Shown: one piece after another, positions 56,689 to 64,000 of the stretch
Position numbering within the stretch: the stretch's first letter is position 1
Layout: each line of letters opens with the position of its first letter
Assembly: GCF_007746795.1 (NCBI RefSeq)
Contig: NZ_CP036343.1
Location: 916,480 to 980,479, forward strand
Reading direction: 5' to 3'
Origin: Gimesia algae
GTDB taxonomy: Bacteria > Planctomycetota > Planctomycetia > Planctomycetales > Planctomycetaceae
Length of the DNA stretch: 64,000 nucleotides
Notes under the pieces: generated by a model
Databases searched by the model: none
The model's input: only the letters and a program-made list of their open reading frames with translations
Told to the model about the DNA's origin: nothing
Program-made: the position numbers and the translations under genes

Positions 56689-58821
56689 TTATCGGCGTTT
56701 TTTAGACTTTTTCCCCGGTCCGCGGTCTCGAGAATTCTCCTGTTTCCGCTCATTCAACGCTGCCTGCTCTTGCGCCTGATCTGCGATTTCCTGAAGACGG
56801 GCAAACCAGCCTTTTTTGGCGGGTGGCTCTTCCGTCTTATCTTTTCTGTTCTGATTTTTTTTATTCGATTTGGCTTCGACTTCGATCACATTGGGATCGG
56901 TTCCCACAACCGTCGATGGACGCCGTTTGGACTGATAGTCCAGCAGCTTTCGCTCACAGATTCCCCACAGGCTGGATGCGATGAAGTACACACACAGACC
57001 AGCGGGAACATGATAAAACATGAATCCCATCCCGATCATCATATAGTTCATGATCTTGTGCTGGAGTTCCTGATCTTTATCGGTTGGCGGGGGCATGAAC
57101 AGTTTCTGCTGCATTACAAACAACCCTACAGTTACTATGGGCAGCAGATTGAACTGGTTTCCCAGGAAGGGGATGTTAAATGGCATTTGAAACAGGGCAT
57201 CGGGTGCCGCCAGGTTATCGACCCACAGGAAGGGGGTGCCCCGCAGCTGAACGGCATTATTTAACGCCGTATATAAGCCGAAGAAGATCGGTAACTGCAT
57301 GAAGATCGGCAGACAGCCGGCCAGCGGGTTGTAATTATTCTTACTGAATAACTCCATTTGCGCCCGGCCGAGTTTTTCTTTATCGTCCGCATATTTCTTT
57401 TTGAGCTCAGCAATCTGTGGCTGCAGCTCTTTCATCTTCTGGGCACCAATAGCCTGTTTGCGAGAAAGTGGATACAAGCTGCCACGTACAAGGATTGTGA
57501 GACCAATAATGGCGACTCCATATGACAACCCAAAGCCATGCAGGGTGGTCAGCAGCCAGAGCATCAGCTTGGCAACCGGCCCGAAAATACCCAGGTCCAT
57601 AATTTCGGTTGCATTGAGTGGCGGTCCCAGCAGGGATTCCCGTTTGGGACCGGTATACATCGCATAGCTGTGTGTGATATCAGCACCCGGTGCCAGATCC
57701 AGATCTCTCGAATTGACTTTGACCGTGATCCGGCTCTGTGTTTCCAGTCTCACATCATGCTGAATCAAAACCGGCTCAATACTGGCAGAATAGTTGGACT
57801 CCATTTCGCCGTTAATCAGCTGGGGATCGTAGTTTTTTCCATCGGGCGTCAGCAGGGCAGCGAAGTACTGAATATCCACGCCGGCAAATTGAAATGCACG
57901 ACTGTACTTCTCGACCTGTTGCGCATTCACATTTTCAATAATGTCTGGAGCTGTAAATATTTCGGTCTCGACGCTCTTATCATCCTGCAGAAATCCAATG
58001 CGCAGGTCTCGGAATTTCCGTGTATTTTCGGCATTTTCCAGTGGAATCCCAATCGGTCCCAGCAGTTGATACTCCAGGTTCTGTTTTGCCTGGCTGTGGT
58101 TGATCACTTTGATATCAAAGTGGACCATGTACCCCGCCTGATCGGTGTCGCGAAACTCACGAAATTCAGGAGAATCCTGTCCCTCTGGAACCGGATATTT
58201 CTTGAGTTCAAATTTCTTTTGAACTTCAATACTGCCATCCGGGGCCGTCAGACTCAGACGAACTGCCTGAATGATTTTGGCATCCTCGGGATCTTTTACC
58301 AGTTCCAGAATTTTCCAGTTGGCTGAGTGACAGTCTGTGTTTAACGCGGCCAGCTTGGCATCCAGTTGTTCAACATCCAGGTCCAGGCTGCGTTTGAAGT
58401 CTTTGCCGGCTTTAAACTCATCCAGAATTTTCAGCGGTTGTCTGGGATCTTTCAGATCGCGGTACAGGGGGTCATTCAGGTGTGCCTCGACCAGTGATGC
58501 GCCCTGGGTCGAAATTTTCGTCTGCAGAAAATAGCCGGAGTCTGGGTCCAGTGACCCCAGGAGAATCGTACGGTGAGGATTCTTCAGCAGGTCCGCTTTG
58601 GGGGGAACCGGCTTCTGTTCGGCTATTATTTCATCCCCCAATTGCCCTGGTTTTTTCGCCACCACAGGCGCATCGGCAGCCTGAGGTTCTTTGGCATCCT
58701 TCTCGACCGCTTTTTGTACTACGGGCTGGGGAGGGGCGAGTTTAGGGAAGATAAACAGCTGCCAGACAAATATCATTGATGCTGACAGTGTGACAAATAG
58801 TAAGAGACGTTTTTGTTCCAT
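56689..58821 (-). CDS. yidC: Membrane protein insertase YidC
   Basis: A 710-residue insertase. One N-terminal membrane segment (4-25), a charged linker, a large periplasmic domain (about 75-390), and five C-terminal membrane segments with the catalytic arginine in LVRGSLYPLSRKQ and the NPLAGCLPIFMQLPIFFGLY core. The C-terminus is basic (KKSKKRR), suiting ribosome docking. Longer than E. coli YidC because of the linker and tail. The start lies two bases after the stop of the metallophosphoesterase gene. Confidence 0.95.
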   Translation of the reverse strand: MEQKRLLLFVTLSASMIFVWQLFIFPKLAPPQPVVQKAVEKDAKEPQAADAPVVAKKPGQLGDEIIAEQKPVPPKADLLKNPHRTILLGSLDPDSGYFLQTKISTQGASLVEAHLNDPLYRDLKDPRQPLKILDEFKAGKDFKRSLDLDVEQLDAKLAALNTDCHSANWKILELVKDPEDAKIIQAVRLSLTAPDGSIEVQKKFELKKYPVPEGQDSPEFREFRDTDQAGYMVHFDIKVINHSQAKQNLEYQLLGPIGIPLENAENTRKFRDLRIGFLQDDKSVETEIFTAPDIIENVNAQQVEKYSRAFQFAGVDIQYFAALLTPDGKNYDPQLINGEMESNYSASIEPVLIQHDVRLETQSRITVKVNSRDLDLAPGADITHSYAMYTGPKRESLLGPPLNATEIMDLGIFGPVAKLMLWLLTTLHGFGLSYGVAIIGLTILVRGSLYPLSRKQAIGAQKMKELQPQIAELKKKYADDKEKLGRAQMELFSKNNYNPLAGCLPIFMQLPIFFGLYTALNNAVQLRGTPFLWVDNLAAPDALFQMPFNIPFLGNQFNLLPIVTVGLFVMQQKLFMPPPTDKDQELQHKIMNYMMIGMGFMFYHVPAGLCVYFIASSLWGICERKLLDYQSKRRPSTVVGTDPNVIEVEAKSNKKNQNRKDKTEEPPAKKGWFARLQEIADQAQEQAALNERKQENSRDRGPGKKSKKRR

Positions 58822-58823
58822 TG

Positions 58824-59570
58824 TTATCGACCATCCCGCAGGCGGTCGCCTAAGAAGTTATCTAAATCAGGAATATCGTAAATCTTTTCAGCAGTCGTAT
58901 TAAAGTCATAATCGACGCGGCAGAAATTGACTTTCTCATCATCAATGATCACATAGGAAGAACGATTATCTGCATCGCGCGGCTGGCCGACCGAACCTAC
59001 ATTCACCAGAAATTTTTCCTGGCCAAAGGGGTAAACGTAATCTATTTCATCCGGAGCAAGAAAATTCATACTTTCTGTGAAGATCCCGGGAATATGTGTG
59101 TGCCCCTGAAAGCAGAACTGGTCGACCAGACCAAAAATCCGCTCCATTTTACGCTGATTGTAGATATCTTCCGGAAATACATATTCATTCAATGGATTCC
59201 GTGCAGAACCATGCACAAACAACATATTCTCTTCGCGAATCATTCGAGGCAGTTCGCCCAGAAAATCCCAGCGATCCTGATTCTTCGAGGCATCGCCCGT
59301 TTCCAGCATGCGTCGCGTCCAGAAGATAGCACGTTCAGCGCCTGCATTGAAGCCTTCCGGATCAAATAAGGCTGCCTGATCATGGTTACCCAGCAATGAC
59401 TTCAGACAACGTTTTCGCACCAGGTCGATACATTCGCGCGGATTCGGGCCGTAGCCGATAATATCGCCCAGGCAATAAATTTCACTGATCTCACGGCTGT
59501 CAATATCTGCCAGAACCGCCTGCAGCGCTTCGAGATTACCGTGAATATCACTTATTATCGCTCTTAACAA
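58824..59570 (-). CDS. Metallophosphoesterase (calcineurin-like)
   Basis: A 248-residue protein starting at TTG 59570, with GGGAG seven bases upstream. Metal-site motifs: [10 protein letters not shown] (DxH), [11 protein letters not shown] (GD), LLGNHDQA (GNHD), FVHGS and the QGHTHIPG region (GHTH). It resembles the YfcE/ApaH-like group, hydrolysing phosphodiesters or dinucleoside polyphosphates. First gene of an operon with yidC and mnmE. Confidence 0.9.
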   Translation of the reverse strand: MLRAIISDIHGNLEALQAVLADIDSREISEIYCLGDIIGYGPNPRECIDLVRKRCLKSLLGNHDQAALFDPEGFNAGAERAIFWTRRMLETGDASKNQDRWDFLGELPRMIREENMLFVHGSARNPLNEYVFPEDIYNQRKMERIFGLVDQFCFQGHTHIPGIFTESMNFLAPDEIDYVYPFGQEKFLVNVGSVGQPRDADNRSSYVIIDDEKVNFCRVDYDFNTTAEKIYDIPDLDNFLGDRLRDGR

Positions 59571-60643
59571 CGGACAACTCCCACTTTCTTGACCGGGACA
59601 GTACCTGACGGAGGCCTTCCTCGGCTGTTATCTTTTGAGGAGCCTGATACGAGAGGCTATCTTCAGGAAATTAATACCCTGTTTATCGGAAAGATCGTCT
59701 GGTCACTCGCCACGACAATACAGACCATTTCCGAACCAACTGCAAACTTCGCTCGTGTTCTCTGCAGTAGGAACGGTGAATAGAGCCAGTCGAACGCTGA
59801 AATTGTCATGCCAAGACCAACCGACCTGCCTACTGACAGTCTGGATTTTTTCCACGTAAGCCCCAATAGTAGCAGTACAAGCGCACCATCTCAAGGCTGT
59901 GTTTACAGTTATCATTCGTTCTCAATCGGTATTCCTTAGTGGAAACAACCTGCTCTAAGCTGAATTTCAAAGTCAGCAAACGGATTCCGCAACGAAAACC
60001 GGAAAAAACTCATTTTCGTAGGATTTTACCCTCATCAGACACTGCCTTGATTTAATCTAAAAGTAGATAAATCTGGTAAACGTGAGAACTTGCCTGTGAA
60101 TGTATCAGTTATACGTTCTCTGTCAATCTGAGGGATTCTATGCCTTACAGGCCGTTGTAACGCCCAGTTCACAAGACGGGAGAATCGGAAATACCGTTTC
60201 AATCCTCAATCGTGAAGATTAACAGGGTACAGAACGTGTTCATAAAAACACACCCTGAAATGCATCGTCTGAGATTTTCCACACCACTGATTCGGTAAAA
60301 CAACAGCGAGACGCTTTCGCATGTTGCCCGATTGAAACCTGTGATCTATGTTTGAATATCCCTTCATTATGTTTGACTCCCAGTTTCATCATCAGGTGAT
60401 TTCATCACCGATCCGGTGACAACTTTGTCTGACATGAAAGTCTGGGTCTGAACCTCATCTGTAACGAGGTCTGATTTATCCAGCAGTTCGTTCGGCCGAG
60501 ATCATGGATTGATTTCCCACCGGGCAGTTACACAGATTTTCAATTCAGATTGTAAATTCAGCTATCGACTGGCTGTATTTTACCCAAGACACAGTTGTAC
60601 GACGATTACAGCTAACATGCACACTTTGGCGAGACATAATTCA
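59571..60643. other. Long intergenic region upstream of the NtrC-type gene
   Basis: About 1.07 kb with no convincing coding frame, RNA gene or dispersed element. An imperfect GGTGATTTCATCACC palindrome lies near 60394-60408. Short open frames on both strands show no supported start or conserved features. Confidence 0.55.
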
Positions 60644-62038
60644 ATGAAGACAAACTCTGGTTCCTTACTGGTAGTCGATGACGATCAATATATTCTGGAA
60701 GCGATGGCAGATTACCTGAGAAGCCTCGGGCATCGCACCGAAACTTCTCTCAGTTGCCTGGATGCTATTGAGCGCTTAAAGGAATTTCCCTTTCAGGTCG
60801 TTGTCTGTGACGTGAACTTGCCTGATCAGGATGGTTTCCATCTGCTTGAATGGGTGAAAGACAATGCACCGGATACTGCGGTCATCATGCTCACCGGTTA
60901 TGGAACCATTGAGAGCGCCGTCGAAGCAATCCGCCTGGGTGCGTTTGAATATCTGACCAAACCTGTCATTGACGAAGAACTCAGCCTGACGATCGAACGC
61001 TGCCTGGATCAGCGCAAAGTGGTCGAAGAGAATAAATCGCTCAAGGCACAACTTGATCAACGATTTGGTCTCTCGAACATCGTCGGCCAAGACTACAAAA
61101 TGCAGAAAATGTTTGACCTGATTGAAAGTGTGGCTGATACGCGTACCACCGTACTCGTTCTGGGAGAAAACGGTACTGGAAAAACGATGACCGCCCGTGC
61201 GATCCACCAGTTGAGCGACCGCTGCAAACAACCGTTCGTCGAAGTCGCCTGTGGTGCGCTGCCCGATTCCTTACTGGAAAGTGAACTGTTTGGACATAAA
61301 GCCGGGTCGTTTACCGGAGCCTCTCACGACAAGATCGGTAAGTTTCTTCAAGCAGATGGCGGAACGCTGTTCCTGGACGAAATTGCAACTGCATCGCCGA
61401 GCCTGCAGGTAAAGCTGCTACGGGTCTTACAGGATCGGGAATTTGAAGCCGTCGGTGACAACGTCACTCATTCTGTCGACATTCGTCTGATTCTTGCTAC
61501 CAACCAGAACCTGGAAGAAATGGTGGCCAAAGGGGAGTTCAGACAGGACCTCTATTACCGGATCAATGTCATCACCCTCACACAACCCGCTTTGCGGGAA
61601 CGAATCAGCGATATACCGCTGCTGATTGAACACTACCTGAAGGTCTATAACGAACAGATCGGAAAATCAATCAACGGATTTGATGCTTCCGCAACACAGG
61701 CTATGCTGAAATACTCATGGCCGGGTAATGTGCGCGAATTGATCAACGTTGTTGAACGTTGCGTCGTATTGACAAAAGGTGACTATATTCGCATGCACGA
61801 CCTGCCGGAACAGATTCGCCAGGAACAATCTTACTCACTCTCTTCGGAAAATCGCTTGAGCAATGGTTCATTGAAAACCGCGCTGGCTAATCCCGAACGT
61901 CAGATTATTATTGAAGCTCTGGAAGCGAATGGCTGGAACCGACAGAATACATCGAAAGCGCTGGGGATCAACCGGACCACGCTATACAAGAAGATGAAAA
62001 AGTACGATATCGATTTCGAAAAGCAGTTGATGCACTAA
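60644..62038 (+). CDS. Sigma-54-dependent response regulator (NtrC family)
   Basis: A 464-residue protein. ATG 60644 is preferred over earlier frame starts because the receiver begins right after it (LLVVDDDQY, phosphoacceptor in [14 protein letters not shown] lysine). The AAA+ domain has Walker A GENGTGKT (near 172), a GSFTGA loop in place of the usual GAFTGA (near 220), Walker B GGTLFLDE (near 238) and the RELINVVER sensor region. The C-terminal Fis-type helix-turn-helix is [20 protein letters not shown] (near 425). It activates transcription from sigma-54 promoters; the kinase partner is not adjacent. Dispersed element copy 5 follows the stop. Confidence 0.93.
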   Translation: MKTNSGSLLVVDDDQYILEAMADYLRSLGHRTETSLSCLDAIERLKEFPFQVVVCDVNLPDQDGFHLLEWVKDNAPDTAVIMLTGYGTIESAVEAIRLGAFEYLTKPVIDEELSLTIERCLDQRKVVEENKSLKAQLDQRFGLSNIVGQDYKMQKMFDLIESVADTRTTVLVLGENGTGKTMTARAIHQLSDRCKQPFVEVACGALPDSLLESELFGHKAGSFTGASHDKIGKFLQADGGTLFLDEIATASPSLQVKLLRVLQDREFEAVGDNVTHSVDIRLILATNQNLEEMVAKGEFRQDLYYRINVITLTQPALRERISDIPLLIEHYLKVYNEQIGKSINGFDASATQAMLKYSWPGNVRELINVVERCVVLTKGDYIRMHDLPEQIRQEQSYSLSSENRLSNGSLKTALANPERQIIIEALEANGWNRQNTSKALGINRTTLYKKMKKYDIDFEKQLMH

Positions 62039-62049
62039 ACAGAGAAGAC

Positions 62050-62071
62050 GGTTGCATTCACTTAGCAACCG
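62050..62071. repeat. Inverted repeat after the NtrC-type gene
   Basis: ACGGTTGC and GCAACCGT form a perfect eight-base stem with a nine-base loop immediately downstream of the stop, without a T run. It may assist termination or mRNA stability. Confidence 0.6.
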
Positions 62072-62076
62072 TTCCC

Positions 62077-62172
62077 TGGACGATGTCCAGTTTTTGTATA
62101 GCGTCTCCAGGTCTATTTGGACCGAGTATAATCGATTGAGAGACGCTATGGTCAAATGTGATGCGATCTAGA
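62077..62172 (-). repeat. Dispersed palindromic element, copy 5, reverse orientation
   Basis: About 96 bp, ending TCTAGA, with perfect inner arms ATAGCGTCTC and GAGACGCTAT. Together with copy 2 it is the best preserved member. Confidence 0.9.
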
Positions 62173-62264
62173 GTCACTAAGACTCAACATAAAATGGAAC
62201 TGGTCAAATGATGCTAAGCCTCATTAAACACTGATATTACAGTGCCAATGTAAATCTGCCTTTT
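62173..62264. other. Short region before a terminator, possible small RNA
   Basis: This 92-bp stretch lies between dispersed element copy 5 and the terminator and contains a CACTG/CAGTG hairpin near 62230-62244, but no coding frame. It could be the 3' end of the regulator mRNA or a small RNA. Confidence 0.3.
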
Positions 62265-62295
62265 AAAAAGCACGTCATTCAGACGTGCTTTTTTT
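62265..62295 (+). terminator. Strong rho-independent terminator
   Basis: AAAGCACGTC and GACGTGCTTT form a perfect stem with a five-base loop, followed by a run of seven T. It can end the transcript of the NtrC-type gene some 230 bp upstream or a small RNA between. Confidence 0.92.
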
Positions 62296-62476
62296 ATGTA
62301 ACAGGAACAATTGCTGCCTACAGCATTTCCATGCAATTCCACAAAACAAATAAACTTTATTTCATATACCTATTCTTCGAAATGATGATAGTCGATACAT
62401 CCAGAGAGATAAAAATAAGATCTCTGACTCAACGACAATATTGGACTTTATCGTCTTATTTCTTCCAGGGGGCACT

Positions 62477-63625
62477 ATGAGAATTTCGCTACTTCTGCTG
62501 AGCTTGTTTGTATTTCATCTCAGTTCGTCAGCAATCATTGCGAATGAAGCTCATCCGCCTCAAACATTGGAGCAAGTGTTTGCGGAAGGTGTCATTGACC
62601 TGGAAGCGGCTCCGGCACCTCCCCTGGTACAACCTTCTACAGATCTGGCTCCTCCCACTCAAACGGAGGACCTGCTGATCACAGCGCCCGCTGAACAGCC
62701 AGCTGTGTGTCCCTCTGGTTCTGGATGCAACTGCGCCACATGTACCTGTCAGACTCCGGTCTGCAGTTGTGCGCCGTATGACTGCAAAGCCTGCACACTT
62801 TGTGACCGTATTCCGTTACTCAATAAATTTCCCAGTGACCACTGCTTTGATGACTTCGTGATGCCAGTCAGTAATCCGGTCTGGTCGATTGACCCCCGTT
62901 CTCTGACTTATGTAAGAGGCATCTTCATCAATCAGATGATCGATGCCCAGACCCCCGTGCTGGGGGCAGGGGACCTGCAGGTTTACGCACTACAACTGGG
63001 AATTGCCTTGAACGAACGACTTTCGATCATTGCCGTCAAAGACGGTTACAACACGCTGCAGACGCGTGGTGTCGGAAACCGAACCGGCTGGTCCGACATC
63101 GGGCTGGGACTGAAGTATGTTCTGATCCGGGATGTGGAAAATCAGTTCCTCTTATCTGGTGGACTGATCTATGAAGCAACCAACGGCAGTTCTCGCGTTT
63201 TCCAGGGGAATGGTGATGGTGTCTGGACTCCTTATGTCTCCATCGGTAAACAGATCGGCAGCGGTCACCTGATCGCATCCTCCGGCTATCATCTACCAGG
63301 CGATACTGCCGAAGAATCACAGTCCATCTATTACAGCATCCACTACGATCATCCTGTTACCAGCAAACTTTCTGCAGTCGCGGAACTCAATGGGATTGTT
63401 TATACCAAGAGCGGTCAGGCTCTCCCGTTAAGCATCGAAGGGGGAGACTGGATCAATCTGGGTTCATCCAGTGTGGCGGGGAATAATGTGGTGACGACTG
63501 CAGTCGGTGCCAACTACCGGCTCAATTCATGCCTGTCGGTTGCCGGTGTCTGGGAATTTCCCATCTCGAACAGAAAAGATCTGCTGGACAGCCGGACGAC
63601 AGTTACACTGACACTGCAGTTCTAA
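62477..63625 (+). CDS. Outer-membrane beta-barrel protein with cysteine-rich linker
   Basis: A 382-residue protein from ATG 62477, with AGGGGG just upstream (the frame extends to a TTG at 62441). A signal peptide covers residues 1-22. Residues 72-120 are a cysteine-rich linker (at least eleven Cys, in patterns such as CNCATCTCQ and CSCAPYDCKACTLC). From about residue 130, alternating amphipathic strands with SLTYVRGIFINQM and SDIGLGLKYVLIRDVENQFLLSG to the terminal RTTVTLTLQF form a barrel. It is probably a porin- or transporter-like outer-membrane protein; the linker could bind metals or form disulfides. Confidence 0.85.
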   Translation: MRISLLLLSLFVFHLSSSAIIANEAHPPQTLEQVFAEGVIDLEAAPAPPLVQPSTDLAPPTQTEDLLITAPAEQPAVCPSGSGCNCATCTCQTPVCSCAPYDCKACTLCDRIPLLNKFPSDHCFDDFVMPVSNPVWSIDPRSLTYVRGIFINQMIDAQTPVLGAGDLQVYALQLGIALNERLSIIAVKDGYNTLQTRGVGNRTGWSDIGLGLKYVLIRDVENQFLLSGGLIYEATNGSSRVFQGNGDGVWTPYVSIGKQIGSGHLIASSGYHLPGDTAEESQSIYYSIHYDHPVTSKLSAVAELNGIVYTKSGQALPLSIEGGDWINLGSSSVAGNNVVTTAVGANYRLNSCLSVAGVWEFPISNRKDLLDSRTTVTLTLQF

Positions 63626-63653
63626 TCGGGAGCACGCACGAAGGTTAGCGTGA

Positions 63654-64000
63654 TCAAGAACTGATTCGCTCACGAACCGTCTGTTCGAGCTGATCTAACA
63701 CTTCATCTATTGTGAGAATCGAAGTATTGATTTCCAGCGCGTCGTCTGCCGCCTTCAACGGGGCGACGTCGCGCTGTTCATCCCGTTGATCGCGTTGATA
63801 AATCTGCTCTAGAATTTCATCGACCGTGACGTCTTTGCCTTCCGCCTGCAGTTCTTCATGCCTGCGCCGCGCCCGCTCCTGGGGATCTGCGACCAGAAAA
63901 AATTTGCAGAAGGCATCCGGAAATACCACGGTCCCCTGATCGCGGCCTTCACTGACAATATCGATTCCAGAGGCAGCATCGCGCTGCAGCCGAACCAGTT
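63654..64000 (-). CDS. cmk: Cytidylate kinase, C-terminal part
   Basis: The frame is open to the window edge. The visible 115 residues hold the EGRDQGTVVFPDAFCKFFL motif of CMP kinases, the ERARRRHEEL lid helix and the C-terminal LEINTSILTIDEVLDQL. It phosphorylates CMP/dCMP in the cytosol. The N-terminal P-loop lies outside the window. Confidence 0.92.
   Translation of the reverse strand, partial: LVRLQRDAASGIDIVSEGRDQGTVVFPDAFCKFFLVADPQERARRRHEELQAEGKDVTVDEILEQIYQRDQRDEQRDVAPLKAADDALEINTSILTIDEVLDQLEQTVRERISS

Noticed and set aside
59635..59915. Short open frames on both strands in the long gap
   Set aside because: They overlap each other in several phases, have no ribosome binding sites, and show no family-like patterns.

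Overview
The window looks like a chromosomal segment of a planctomycete, most probably a Gimesia-like member of the Planctomycetaceae. This is inferred from gene content, not from a database search. The pointers are a DUF1553/DUF1549/planctomycete-type cytochrome c gene next to a Tat-exported DUF1501 gene, a bacterial formylmethanofuran dehydrogenase B subunit (the tetrahydromethanopterin C1 pathway), an FdhF/YdeP-type molybdopterin oxidoreductase, very long multidomain exported proteins, and many short membrane proteins without recognisable families. Starts are often TTG or GTG, and clear purine-rich ribosome binding sites allow several starts to be moved downstream of the longest open frame.

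Layout. 1-8.2 kb (minus strand): the DUF1501 and cytochrome/DUF1553 pair, an RND/MMPL exporter, and a redoxin-cytochrome-copper monooxygenase-EF-hand fusion. 8.4-20.4 kb: the FdhF/YdeP oxidoreductase, two small membrane proteins, a phytanoyl-CoA dioxygenase family enzyme, a 1001-residue lipoprotein built from an internal duplication, trans-aconitate methyltransferase, and a GAF/PAS hybrid histidine kinase with a 21-bp tandem duplication. 20.9-28.4 kb: a minus-strand run of about ten closely packed genes of unknown function, including two tandem paralog pairs, a TPR membrane protein and an 84-residue partner. 28.5-33.7 kb: an AraC regulator divergent from a three-gene translationally coupled operon (sodium:solute symporter, FAD oxidoreductase, sialidase-like protein), probably for uptake and oxidation of a sugar derivative. 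33.7-39 kb: small hypotheticals, a pentapeptide-repeat membrane protein and a HAD hydrolase. 39.4-43.6 kb: a signalling pair (receiver-HDOD protein and PAS histidine kinase) whose last gene is split by an in-frame TGA. 43.8-48.7 kb: small genes with signs of decay, a SIMPL-domain protein and tRNA-Phe. 49-55.2 kb: an HD-GYP-like protein, FhcB, a sugar isomerase-like protein, a universal stress protein and a DASS transporter. 55.2-59.6 kb: a metallophosphoesterase-yidC-mnmE operon. 60.6-64 kb: an NtrC-type regulator, an outer-membrane barrel protein with a cysteine-rich linker, and the 3' part of cmk.

The clearest structure not explained by genes is a family of five roughly 95-bp imperfect palindromic elements (near 20.6, 35.8, 39.0, 43.8 and 62.1 kb). 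Each lies at the 3' end of a gene. One supplies the stop codon of the HAD gene, and another encodes the C-terminus of a membrane protein. The 43-48.6 kb stretch also concentrates gene damage: a TGA-split receiver domain, a VOC/glyoxalase pseudogene with three nonsense codons, and a probable frameshift. At least one gene (45344) appears to start at ATT.
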